Source: Thermohalobaculum sp039815685
GTDB taxonomy: Bacteria; Pseudomonadota; Alphaproteobacteria; Rhodobacterales; Rhodobacteraceae
Reading direction: 5' to 3'
Length of the DNA: 64,000 nucleotides
Assembly: GCA_039815685.1 (NCBI GenBank)
Contig: JBCBYV010000001.1
Coordinates: 310,001-374,000 of the forward strand
Below, in pieces: positions 42,953 to 51,606 of this stretch. The notes under the pieces are model-generated. The model worked only from the letters and a program-made list of their open reading frames with translations, ran no database searches and was not told where the DNA came from. Within the stretch, counting starts at the first letter, position 1; each line of letters begins with the position of its first letter. The position numbers were made by a program, and so were the translations under genes.

Positions 42953-43759
42953 GTGAACTTGGAAAACCCGTGTCTGGCGCTGCCGCGTCCCACTCATGGG
43001 CTTGCCGGTCAGCCAGCGCCCGCGCCGACCACTGCTTTCGACCGACCCCTGAAGCACATTCTGGTCATTCACAGCATCGAAATGGTGCGCGAACGGCTGG
43101 GTGCAGCGTTGCTTGATGGCGACGACCTCGACGTCTTCGAGGCAGTCGATCCCGAGGAGGGCCTTCGTCGGGCCGTCAGCGAGCCCTTCGATCTCGTCAT
43201 CATAGGATCGCTGCTGCCGCTGCCCGGGCCCGTCGCGCTCCTCAGGGCGCTTCGTCTCCAGGGGGTGCTCTGCCCGATACTCGTGCTTCTGGATGGCGAG
43301 AGCCCTGCCCAGGACAAGGTGACCGTCCGGGCCTTCGATGCAGGCGCCAACGACGTGTTTCCTTCAGGATGCTCGAACGCGGCACTCCTTGCCCGCGTCC
43401 GTGCCCATCTGCGCCATGCTGAGGGCTCGGAGGGGGCTACTCTGAATATCGGCCCCTATCAGCTTGTACCGCTGAAGAAGACGCTCACCACCGCCGACGG
43501 CCACCGTGTCCGGTTGACCGGTAAGGAGGTGGAGATCCTCCGTCAGCTTCACCGGGCCAGAGGCACGACGGTGGAGCGCCAGGCGCTGCTGGTCGAGATC
43601 TGGGGATACAACGCCAAGGTCAACACCCACACGCTGGAGACGCATGTCTACCGGCTACGGCGCAAGCTCGAGGCCGACCCTGCGGAGCCTCGCCTGATCT
43701 TGACGGAGAAGGGCGGCTATCGGCTCGTGACGCAGACCGAGGCCTTCGCCGCCGAGTAA
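42953..43759 (+). CDS. OmpR-type regulator with degenerate (non-phosphorylatable) receiver domain
   Basis: 268 aa from a GTG. A ~33-residue N-terminal extension precedes a receiver-like fold (~35-155). Aligned with CtrA in this window, the acidic pair is His40-Ser41-Ile42, the phosphoacceptor Asp is Gly85 (DLVIIGSLLPL), the switch Thr is Leu, and the Lys is Ser138 (GANDVFPSG). All phosphorylation residues are therefore lost. The winged-helix DNA-binding domain (~170-262) is intact: VRLTGKEVEILRQLHRARG, VEIWGYNAKVNTHTLETHVYRLRRKLE, EKGGYRLVT. It is probably controlled by a non-phosphorylation cue or constitutive. It precedes the GT genes. Confidence 0.9.
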   Translation: MNLENPCLALPRPTHGLAGQPAPAPTTAFDRPLKHILVIHSIEMVRERLGAALLDGDDLDVFEAVDPEEGLRRAVSEPFDLVIIGSLLPLPGPVALLRALRLQGVLCPILVLLDGESPAQDKVTVRAFDAGANDVFPSGCSNAALLARVRAHLRHAEGSEGATLNIGPYQLVPLKKTLTTADGHRVRLTGKEVEILRQLHRARGTTVERQALLVEIWGYNAKVNTHTLETHVYRLRRKLEADPAEPRLILTEKGGYRLVTQTEAFAAE

Positions 43760-43837
43760 ACCTCATCCGGGAACGGCTCGTTTACCGTTCTCGGTCATTC
43801 TCCGCGCGGCTGAAGAAATCGGCAGCGCGAGGGTGGC

Positions 43838-46800
43838 ATGGCAGAGTGCTCAGAGCCGGAGAAAGGGCCGGGCGAGGGGTCGTCTGAGGACGCGGCGCTC
43901 GCCGGTCGTGATCCGTCGGCGGGCGTCATTGCCTTTGCGGCGCTTGAGTTCTACCCTGCGACGGCGGGTGGGACGGGTATTCTATTGCATCACACCGTCG
44001 CCAGCCTCCTCCGCCGCGGCTACGAGGTGCTGCTGCTCGTCGACATGCAGCGCCATGAGGTCGATCGCATCCGGCAGGAGACCGCGCTGAGCTTCGTGAA
44101 TGGCGACCGGCTTTCGGTTCACCTCGTCGACGACGTGCTCGCGGCGGATCTCGACCCGTTGTTTGAACGCGTCGAATTCGTTGATGCGGAGCAACGGCGA
44201 TCGGCCCGTTTCGCGCGAGCCCTGGAGCATCTGGCAGCGCAACGGCACATCGATCTTGTAGAGTTCTACGACTATTGCGGATCCGCCTACTACACCCTCG
44301 CCCAGGCCGGGCAGAACGGCATGCCGCCCGTAGCCATCCGCCTGCACAATACCGTTGAGCTGATTGCGAAGCGCGTTCGCAGCGCTCTTGATCCAGATCG
44401 GCTCCTGCAATTCGGAATGGAGCGGACGGCGATTGCAGGCGCCGACCTGCTTCTGGCGCCGGGGGAGCGGTACTTCAGGGACGAGATCCAGCCTCTCTAT
44501 CCTGAGGCAGGGAAATCCAGGATGCAGATATCCGAGCCCATCCACGCGCCCGTCGGCACGCTCGACTACAATCCGCTCGCCAACGATGTGGCATTCTATG
44601 GTCGGCTCTCCACGTTCAAGGGCGTCGATACGTTCATCCGCGCCGCACTGCTGGCGCTCGAAGATCCGGCCTTCGAGCGATGGGTTGGCCGTTTTCTCGT
44701 CATCGGACCGGAGGAGACCGTTGCGGGCGGGCTCGCGGTCGATGCGCTGCGGGCGAAGATCCCGGCTGAATGGGCGGACCGGTTCGTCTTCACCGGCAGG
44801 CTCCATCACGAGCGTCTGTTCGCACAGCTCAGCAGCGCCGCATTTGCATGTTTTGCCAATCGGGTAGAGTCGTTCTGTTATGCCGCGCATGAGCTTGCGA
44901 CAGCGCGCCTTCCGCTCATTCTGTCGGATACGCCTGCCTTTCGCGATCATTTTGCGGAAGGAAGCGAGGCTCGGTTCTTCGATGGCACCGCCCGCGATCT
45001 GGCCGCGGAGATGCTTGCCCTCGCCAAGGATCCGGCGGCGCGTGTGCGGCTCTCGGCTGCCGGTCTTGCAAAGCGCGAGAGTTACGACCGCGAGGACCGC
45101 TACGCAGAGCATATTGCCGCCGCCCGTCAGATCGCGGAATGTTCTGGTCGGGAGGAGCCACTGCGCGCGGCTATCCTGATCTACACCGATGGCGACCGAG
45201 GGGCCGAGGCGCGGACGCGCGCAAGCCTGCCCGAGAGGCAGGTTCTCTTTCTTACCTCGTACGGCGATGATGCCCTTGAGGCGCGGGATGGTCACGGAAG
45301 CACCGTCGATCTCGACCGTCTGCCAGCGGCGGAAGCCGCCGTTTTCCTGAAGGCGGGGGACGTGCTCCTGCCCGACTGGCTAGAGAGGGCCGAGGCAACA
45401 CTCGCGCGCCGTCCGCGTGCCGGGGGTGTCGGCGGATGGGAGATTTGCCATGGTGCCGCAAGAGCACCTCAACACGCATTGCTGCCCGAAGCCTCACTTG
45501 CGGAGGCACCCGGCTTACGCCTTCTCTTGCGCCTCTCGAAGGGCGTTACCTGGGGCGAGGCCCTCGAGCGCGCCGGAGCAATGGGCGAACTGCCGCTCCT
45601 TCTCGCGCATCGTGCCGCTGGACGCGCGGTCCTGACCCTCACCATGCCAGCGGTTCAAACCGAGGGCGCGATTGCTCTCAGATCACCGACACTGGCGGAG
45701 CTCGGCGCGCGGGACCACGACCGGCTCCGACCGGACCTGCTTGCTCTTATGTCGAGAGGGACCGCCGGGGCAGAGGATCGAGGGGAAGATGCTGTCATCG
45801 CAGCATCGCTTGCCGATCCGTCGCTCCTGACGCTCGAGCTCTTGCCCGATACGGGTGAGCTTCTGGTGCTGCGGTTGTTCGAGGATACCGAAGGATTGGC
45901 CCAACCGTGGTCGGCCGCCATGTTGCGCGGGGACTGGTCGGACGTCTACGACGCCGGTGGCCCGGTCGACGGCGCCCTGCGCAGCCAGAATGGCAGCCTC
46001 GCTGTCCGACTGCCGCGAGGAGGACGGATCGAACTCCTGAGCAGCCCTCATGCCGGCAGCGTCGCCGTGACCTATCGCGGCACGAGGGTCGTGCATAAGC
46101 TGACGGCGCCCGAGATCGGCGACGCGGCGATGGTCGTTGAGGACGGGGCGTTGCGCTTTCTCCCGCCACCAACAGCCTCAACCAGTGCAACTGCCACGAT
46201 GCGGCTGCAAGCAGCCCCGCAAGCTCCTGTCGGGACGGTCTTTCTCGTCAACCGTATGGAGGATCTTGCACGATGGCCGAGGCCGGAATGGGTGCTGCCG
46301 CGCCAGGTTGTGCTTGACGACCTCTCGACCTTCGATGCCCGCAATGGCGACTGCGATGCGACCGCCGCGGCAGACTTGGCCAATTGGGCCGAGAAGCTTG
46401 GCGTGGAGCGTCTTGTGATATCCAGCAATCTTGCGCCCACTCCTGCCTTTGAAGCCGTCCTCGCCGACTTGCCTTCCTGGCTCTCCGTGACAGTCGCGCT
46501 GATCGATGAGCCCTCCAAGCCTGAGGGTGGGAGCGTCGAGTATCTGAGCGCGGCTGGCCGCTGGCTCGGGTTGGTACGTCGCCTTCGATCTCGGAAGGGT
46601 CAGCCAATGGTCCCAGAGGCCCCGGTTACCACGCCGCTGCGCCTCGCAACCGCCGCCCGAAGCGACGATCCGTCTTCGCGGCAGGGGACTGAGAAGGCGG
46701 TTGATCTCTCGGTGGCCGGAGGCGCGCCAGGGCTTCTTGGCGTCTTCGATGCCAGCGGGATCGACGCCCTGCATGTGCCGGCATCGATCGGCATGCCGCC

Positions 46801-47374
46801 TCAGAGCAGCGCCCGTGTGAGTGATCAACCCGACAAACCCGGATCGCTGCAGGTAGCGATTCTAACCGATCGGAGTGTCGCTGCGGGCATGATGCACATG
46901 GTGAACGCGGTTTGGCTGGCAAGCCGATCCGGGCTCGAGATCGGCGGATTGATACTGCCTGAGAGCGAGCGCGGTGCCTTTCTGATCTCGCGCGACATTG
47001 CCCTCGGGCTGCCGATCACTTGGCATAGCGGCCCGGGGCTTCCGACGCTCGAGGGCCGCAGAGGGATCGCCATCTCCGCATGGCCCGAAGAACAATGGCC
47101 GAGCGCGCTTGCGCGCGCCGTCTCCGCCGGCTGGCTGCCGCTTGCCGGTGCGACCAGCGCGCTCGACCGCTACCCAGCCGCATCGGCGCTCTTCACCGAG
47201 CCTTACTGGGAAGACTCGTCCCGCCTTGCGGCTCGACTGGCAGGATTGGCCGAGGTGCAACTGGAGGCGTGCGACTCGCTTCGCGAGGCTGCCCGAGCGA
47301 TAGAGGCGGAAGGGAAGGCCGCCATGGAGGAACTCATGGTCCCGGCGATGTCCGCGCTTCGGGTTGCGAGCTGA
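43838..47374 (+). CDS. Multidomain protein with GT4 glycosyltransferase domain (1178 aa)
   Basis: Residues ~28-430 are a GT4 glycosyltransferase: FYPATAGGTGILLHHT donor-side loop, FYGRLSTFKGVDTFIRAAL, and the EX7E motif ESFCYAAHE at 344-352. Residues ~443-640 look like a degenerate GT-A/GT2 domain (AILIYTDGDRG, FLKAGDVLLPDWLERAE) without a clear DXD. Residues ~690-755 carry a module (LAVRLPRGGRIELLSSPHAG) related to two copies in the next protein. The C-terminal ~1000-1170 is another Rossmann-like half (VAILTDRSVAAGMMHMVNA; LARAVSAGWLPLAGATSAL) resembling a GT4 C-domain. GAGGGTGG precedes the ATG. No membrane segments. Such fusions occur in surface polysaccharide synthesis; the glycan is unknown. 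Confidence 0.75.
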   Translation: MAECSEPEKGPGEGSSEDAALAGRDPSAGVIAFAALEFYPATAGGTGILLHHTVASLLRRGYEVLLLVDMQRHEVDRIRQETALSFVNGDRLSVHLVDDVLAADLDPLFERVEFVDAEQRRSARFARALEHLAAQRHIDLVEFYDYCGSAYYTLAQAGQNGMPPVAIRLHNTVELIAKRVRSALDPDRLLQFGMERTAIAGADLLLAPGERYFRDEIQPLYPEAGKSRMQISEPIHAPVGTLDYNPLANDVAFYGRLSTFKGVDTFIRAALLALEDPAFERWVGRFLVIGPEETVAGGLAVDALRAKIPAEWADRFVFTGRLHHERLFAQLSSAAFACFANRVESFCYAAHELATARLPLILSDTPAFRDHFAEGSEARFFDGTARDLAAEMLALAKDPAARVRLSAAGLAKRESYDREDRYAEHIAAARQIAECSGREEPLRAAILIYTDGDRGAEARTRASLPERQVLFLTSYGDDALEARDGHGSTVDLDRLPAAEAAVFLKAGDVLLPDWLERAEATLARRPRAGGVGGWEICHGAARAPQHALLPEASLAEAPGLRLLLRLSKGVTWGEALERAGAMGELPLLLAHRAAGRAVLTLTMPAVQTEGAIALRSPTLAELGARDHDRLRPDLLALMSRGTAGAEDRGEDAVIAASLADPSLLTLELLPDTGELLVLRLFEDTEGLAQPWSAAMLRGDWSDVYDAGGPVDGALRSQNGSLAVRLPRGGRIELLSSPHAGSVAVTYRGTRVVHKLTAPEIGDAAMVVEDGALRFLPPPTASTSATATMRLQAAPQAPVGTVFLVNRMEDLARWPRPEWVLPRQVVLDDLSTFDARNGDCDATAAADLANWAEKLGVERLVISSNLAPTPAFEAVLADLPSWLSVTVALIDEPSKPEGGSVEYLSAAGRWLGLVRRLRSRKGQPMVPEAPVTTPLRLATAARSDDPSSRQGTEKAVDLSVAGGAPGLLGVFDASGIDALHVPASIGMPPQSSARVSDQPDKPGSLQVAILTDRSVAAGMMHMVNAVWLASRSGLEIGGLILPESERGAFLISRDIALGLPITWHSGPGLPTLEGRRGIAISAWPEEQWPSALARAVSAGWLPLAGATSALDRYPAASALFTEPYWEDSSRLAARLAGLAEVQLEACDSLREAARAIEAEGKAAMEELMVPAMSALRVAS

Positions 47375-47389
47375 GGGCGGGAGGGGCTC

Positions 47390-49372
47390 ATGATTGAGGG
47401 CTGTGTCACCCTTCGCCACGACGGTCTCTGCTCCCCCGACGCGCCTGGCAGCGAGGTGATCTATATTGGTGCGACGGTCTCAGGCGGTGGTGGTGCACCG
47501 CCGCTTCCGGCATCGATGCTCCCATCGGGCTGGCAGGAGATTTCCGATGTCTCGACAGGTCATCCTGGTCAGACCCTACCTTACGCGATCCGCGGAACCG
47601 GCGGCTGCCTTCACCTCCCCTGGGAGCCTGGTGACCGGCTTCTTCTGCTGTCCCATCCCTGGAGCGGCCGGGTAGTCATCGAGGCAAGGGGGCACCCGCC
47701 ATCGACTTTCTCGCTGCATGCAGACACGACGACGGTTCTCTCGGTCGATCCGCTCGGCGGTCCGGTGATGGTTGCTGACGCAGACGCCGTGTGGAGCGGC
47801 CGTCTCCAAGAGCACGTTCGCGGCTCCGATCCCGTCGTGTCGCTCCCGATCGGGGGCGATGATGCGCCACCTGACGGCATGGTGCGGCTGCGCGCGACTG
47901 GAGAAAAGTGCGGTGCCGCTCGCGGTGCGGAGGTGATCCTGCTGCGTGCCGAGCCCCGCGGTCTCGGCCGTCCGACGGATCTCGAACCCGCAGCTACGCG
48001 GGCCGGATGGCATTGGCTCGAAACGCTTTCGGCCGGGCAACGCGACTGGTCCGGCGCGGTGAAGGGGTTCGCAGGTGATCTCCTGCTGCCTGTTGGGCCC
48101 GGGGCGCGTCTCCTTCTGCTTCGCCATCCGTGGAGCGGCGTCACCGAGATTACCTTGGGTCGTGCAGCGGTTCGCGTCGACCTTTACGCTGCGGTGCCGA
48201 CACCGCTTGAGATCGAGTTGGATCGTCTGCCCGAGTTGGCAGAGGCTATGTCGGCGACCGCCGTGCCAACGGCGAAAGGAGTGTCGGACACCGCCTCGGC
48301 GTCCTTCAATCCGGTTACGCGGGTGGATCGCTCTGCGCGAAGCGCGCACTACGACCGCAGGATTGCTGGGATCGATCCGGCGCGCCCCCTTGCCCTCTAC
48401 GTGCCGCGCTGGCGCGGCGTGGCTCTGTCGACAGAGACGCTCTTCGAGCAGACGCTGCCTGTCCCACCGGGTATTGAGGAGCATCCCGATGAGATCGGGG
48501 CCGAGGATGTGGCCGCCTTCGCCGAGATCCTGCTCCAGACCGGCGTGCGGCACTTTATCGTCTCCGGCGGGGATCTCTTCAACCTGTCGCTGCTGCGAGA
48601 GGTGCAGAGACGCGCACCCGATCGGCGCTTCGATCTTCTCTGGCACTCGAACTTCCTGCAGATGGGCGAGCCCCACGATTGGAACCTCCTGCGACACTGG
48701 CTCCACGCGCTTCGCGACGGGGCGGTCACGCGTGTCGGTGTCGTCAAGGCAGGTCTCGAGGATTGGTTCGCCGCCCTCGATATCGACGCGGTGCATGTCC
48801 CGAATGTCGTTCCGGTGCCAAAGCGCGAGAGCTTCGAGAGACGGAAAGACACCAGAGCTTCCGAGTACGGGCCAAGGCTCGGCCTCTGGCTCTCCGGCTC
48901 CTCGCCCTATCGCAAGACCCCGCTCGCGGCATTGGCAGCGAGCACAATGATCCCGGGTGCACGTCTGCTGGCCGCCGGGCTGGATGAGAGCGCTCGTCGC
49001 TTCGTCACCGATGCGCAGGTGCCCTTCGAACGGATCTGGGACGCGCCCCTCCCGCGGAGCATGCTGTGCAAGCAGATGCAGGCGACCGATCTGACGCTTT
49101 ACGTAACGCTCTCGGAGTGCTCGCCGATGCTGCCGCTCGAGAGCTTCGCGCTCGGCGTGCCATGCCTCATTGGACCTTCTTGCGACCTTTTCGCCGATCA
49201 CGATGGGCTCAAGCAGAGCCTCGTCGTGGAACGTCCGCTCGCGCCGGCCGCGATCGCGGAGAAGGCGATAGAGGCGTTGGCCAAGCGCGATGAGATCCTG
49301 GACCAGTATGCGATCTACCACGAGGCGCTGCTCGCCCGCAGCAGGCGACAGGTCGAGGCCCTCGTCGCGTGA
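47390..49372 (+). CDS. Glycosyltransferase-like protein with two N-terminal repeat modules
   Basis: 660 aa. Two copies of a ~60-residue module (residues 47-110 and 207-267), each with W at the start, LxLP, and a nearly identical GxRLLLLxHPWSG. They match the module at ~690-755 of the preceding protein. Residues ~330-650 are a GT4-like domain: YVPRWRGVAL, FIVSGGDLFNLSLLREVQ, LWHSNFLQMGEPHDW, VHVPNVVPVPKRE, LWLSGSSPYRKTPLAALAA and the EX7E-like ECSPMLPLE segment in TLYVTLSECSPMLPLESFA. Starts at the ATG at 47390 after GGGAGGGGCTC, 15 bp after the preceding gene. Confidence 0.75.
   Translation: MIEGCVTLRHDGLCSPDAPGSEVIYIGATVSGGGGAPPLPASMLPSGWQEISDVSTGHPGQTLPYAIRGTGGCLHLPWEPGDRLLLLSHPWSGRVVIEARGHPPSTFSLHADTTTVLSVDPLGGPVMVADADAVWSGRLQEHVRGSDPVVSLPIGGDDAPPDGMVRLRATGEKCGAARGAEVILLRAEPRGLGRPTDLEPAATRAGWHWLETLSAGQRDWSGAVKGFAGDLLLPVGPGARLLLLRHPWSGVTEITLGRAAVRVDLYAAVPTPLEIELDRLPELAEAMSATAVPTAKGVSDTASASFNPVTRVDRSARSAHYDRRIAGIDPARPLALYVPRWRGVALSTETLFEQTLPVPPGIEEHPDEIGAEDVAAFAEILLQTGVRHFIVSGGDLFNLSLLREVQRRAPDRRFDLLWHSNFLQMGEPHDWNLLRHWLHALRDGAVTRVGVVKAGLEDWFAALDIDAVHVPNVVPVPKRESFERRKDTRASEYGPRLGLWLSGSSPYRKTPLAALAASTMIPGARLLAAGLDESARRFVTDAQVPFERIWDAPLPRSMLCKQMQATDLTLYVTLSECSPMLPLESFALGVPCLIGPSCDLFADHDGLKQSLVVERPLAPAAIAEKAIEALAKRDEILDQYAIYHEALLARSRRQVEALVA
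47528..48190 (+). repeat. Duplicated LLLxHPWSG module in the 660-aa protein
   Basis: Two protein-level repeat copies at 47528-47719 and 48008-48190, separated by about 290 bp of unrelated sequence. Diagnostic stretches are GDRLLLLSHPWSG and GARLLLLRHPWSG. A third, more diverged copy (GGRIELLSSPHAG) lies at about 45905-46102 in the adjacent gene. Confidence 0.75.
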
Positions 49373-49417
49373 GGGTCAGCGGGACGGCGAACTGGCAGAG
49401 TTGAAAGGGACCTTGCG

Positions 49418-50281
49418 ATGGGAGAGCGCAATCAGGAGAGGCGTGGTGGATCGACATCACAGGCGATGAGATCGCATCGCCCGCCTTTTGCCCTTCTCCT
49501 CGCTCGTCAACGCTCCGGCACCGGAGCGCTCGGCTCCGTGCTCGATAAGCAGCCCGATATCAAATATCTCGGCGAGATCTTTCACCCGGACAACACCGGG
49601 CAGGCGGACAACTTCTTTACGTATCTGGGCGAGCGAGCCTCGGCCGACACGTCGGCCGCGATGCCATGGCGGCACGAGGAACTCTTCGAAGGATATCTCA
49701 CGGATGTCGCCGCTCGCTACCCCGGCCGTGTGCCCGTAATCGATGCCAAGTATCGGAGCCTGCACCATCTCTCAGGCGGTTGGCGCGGCTTGCTTGAGAC
49801 ACCCTGGTTGATCCGACATGCGCGCGCTCGGGGCGCTGCGATCATCCACCTTACGCGCCGCAACTTCGTTGAGAGCTTTGTCTCCGGCCGTCTCGCCGAA
49901 GCGAACAAGGTCTGGCACGCAACGACCTCGGACAGGGTGTCCATCCAATCCACGGTCGTCGATATACGCGCTCTCTGCCATTACATCGACACCAGCGCGG
50001 CGGAGGTCGACCTTGTCGAACGGTGGCTGGCGGGCACACGCACGCTCGTGACGCTCGATTACTGCGGGATGATCGATGGCGATGGCGTCCTCAACCGCTC
50101 GGCCGCCGACGATCTGGCGACCTTGCTGGGTGTCCCGGCATTCGCGGATCGATCACCCAGTTTCGTCAAGCAGGCGCCGGCGAGCCTTTCTGCGTCCGTC
50201 GAGAACATCGCACTTGTCTCCCGCGCCCTTTCGGGTACGCCGCACGCCTGGATGGTAGGGGAGGAACGGCGCGCCGGCTGA
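49418..50281 (+). CDS. Sulfotransferase family protein
   Basis: 287 aa. PAPS-dependent sulfotransferase: the 5'-phosphosulfate-binding loop is LLARQRSGTGALGSVLDKQP (xRSGT/S pattern), and the 3'-phosphate segment is HLTRRNFVESFVSGRLAE (RxxxxxxxS). The acceptor His/Asp region LGEIFHPDN follows the PSB loop. It resembles Stf0/Nodulation-H-like enzymes. Its acceptor is presumably the glycan made by the two upstream GT proteins, from which it is separated by 45 bp on the same strand. The exact substrate is not determined. Confidence 0.85.
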   Translation: MGERNQERRGGSTSQAMRSHRPPFALLLARQRSGTGALGSVLDKQPDIKYLGEIFHPDNTGQADNFFTYLGERASADTSAAMPWRHEELFEGYLTDVAARYPGRVPVIDAKYRSLHHLSGGWRGLLETPWLIRHARARGAAIIHLTRRNFVESFVSGRLAEANKVWHATTSDRVSIQSTVVDIRALCHYIDTSAAEVDLVERWLAGTRTLVTLDYCGMIDGDGVLNRSAADDLATLLGVPAFADRSPSFVKQAPASLSASVENIALVSRALSGTPHAWMVGEERRAG

Positions 50282-50284
50282 CCT

Positions 50285-51541
50285 CTAGATCACCCCTTTG
50301 TCGCGCAGACCGGCGAGCGTGCTGTCGTCAAGGTCCAGTTCGGAGCGCAACGCCGCCTCCGTATCGGCACCGAGGCGCGGCGGAGCATGCCGATAGGATG
50401 CGGGGGTCGCACCCAGGCGCGCGGGATAGGCGACCGTCGGGATCAGCCTTCCGTCGTCGCGTTCCAGATCGACCCTGAGGCCCTGTGCCCGGACATGCGG
50501 ATCGGCGAAGACGTCCGGAATGGTGTTGATCGGCCCGCAAGGCACGCCGACGGACTCGAGCAGAGCAATCGCCCCCTCCCGATCGAGCGCCATGAGCGCC
50601 CGGTAGAGATGCTCATCCAAGGCATCGCGATGCTCGATCCGCGCAGCGTTGGTGGCAAAGCGCGGGTCCTGCGCCAGCCCCTCCAGCCCCAGCACGCCTG
50701 CCAGCCGCTGAAACTGGCGATCGTTGCCGCAGGCGATGATCACGTGACCATCGCGGACCGGATAGACACTGTAGGGCACGACGTTCGGGTGCTTGTTTCC
50801 CATCCGCGAAGGGATCCGACCGCCGACGAGGTGGTTGGCATTCTGGTTGGCCAAAACCGCAACCGTGCTCGCCATCAGCGAACAGTCGATATGCTGCCCG
50901 AGACCGGAGCGCTCGCGCCACGCAAGCGCGGCAAGGATCGAGGTGGTCGCATAGAGCCCGGTCACCAGATCGCAAACGGCGACACCGACTTTCACCGGGC
51001 CCGCTCCGTCGCTCCCGTCGGGTTGCCCGGTGATGCTCATCAGCCCGGCCATGCCCTGGATCAGAAAATCGTATCCGGCGCGGGACGCGTAGGGCCCCTC
51101 CTGCCCGAAACCTGTGATCGAGCAGTACACGAGCTGGGGGTTGATCGCGCCAAGGCTCTCATAGTCGAGCCCATATTTCGTGAGGCCGCCAAGCTTGAAG
51201 TTCTCAACCAGCACATCGGCGCATTCGGCGAGCCGCCGGACGAGTGCCGCGCCTTCAGGTTGCGAGAAATCGATCGCAAGGGAGCGCTTGTTGCGGTTGG
51301 CGGCGGTGAAATAGGCGGCATCCTCCCGCATCGCGCCACGCCCGTCCTCCGCTGGCTCAAGGAAGGGCGGACCCCAGATGCGCGTGTCGTCCCCGCCATC
51401 GGGCCGCTCGATCTTCAGTACATCGGCGCCGAGATCGGCGAGCGCCTGTGTTGCCCAGGGCCCGGCCAGGATACGACTGAGATCGAGCACCTTGATATGG
51501 CCGAGCGCGGTCGGGCCGTCGCCCGCAGTCTGCTGCGTCAT
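50285..51541 (-). CDS. CaiB/BaiF family CoA transferase
   Basis: 418 aa class III CoA-transferase. Motifs: KVLDLSRILAGPWATQALADLGADVLKIE in pieces, GPPFL, YFTAANRNKRSLAIDFSQPEG, catalytic Asp in VLVENFKLGGLTKYGLDYE, AGYDFLIQGMAGLMSITGQ and GVPCGPINTIPDVFADPH. These enzymes exchange CoA between carboxylic acids. Proximity to the pca cluster makes a role in aromatic or dicarboxylic acid activation possible. It converges with the sulfotransferase gene, 3 bp away. Confidence 0.93.
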   Translation of the reverse strand: MTQQTAGDGPTALGHIKVLDLSRILAGPWATQALADLGADVLKIERPDGGDDTRIWGPPFLEPAEDGRGAMREDAAYFTAANRNKRSLAIDFSQPEGAALVRRLAECADVLVENFKLGGLTKYGLDYESLGAINPQLVYCSITGFGQEGPYASRAGYDFLIQGMAGLMSITGQPDGSDGAGPVKVGVAVCDLVTGLYATTSILAALAWRERSGLGQHIDCSLMASTVAVLANQNANHLVGGRIPSRMGNKHPNVVPYSVYPVRDGHVIIACGNDRQFQRLAGVLGLEGLAQDPRFATNAARIEHRDALDEHLYRALMALDREGAIALLESVGVPCGPINTIPDVFADPHVRAQGLRVDLERDDGRLIPTVAYPARLGATPASYRHAPPRLGADTEAALRSELDLDDSTLAGLRDKGVI

Positions 51542-51606
51542 CCAACCCTCCGTGATCGCGGTGGGGAGCCTAGCCTTGTGGCATGCGCGCGCAAGAGCAG
51601 CTCGGC

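Noticed and set aside
43760..43837. GAACGG/CCGTTC hairpin between the regulator and the 1178-aa gene
   Set aside because: Six-bp stem, no T-run; more likely the two genes are co-transcribed.
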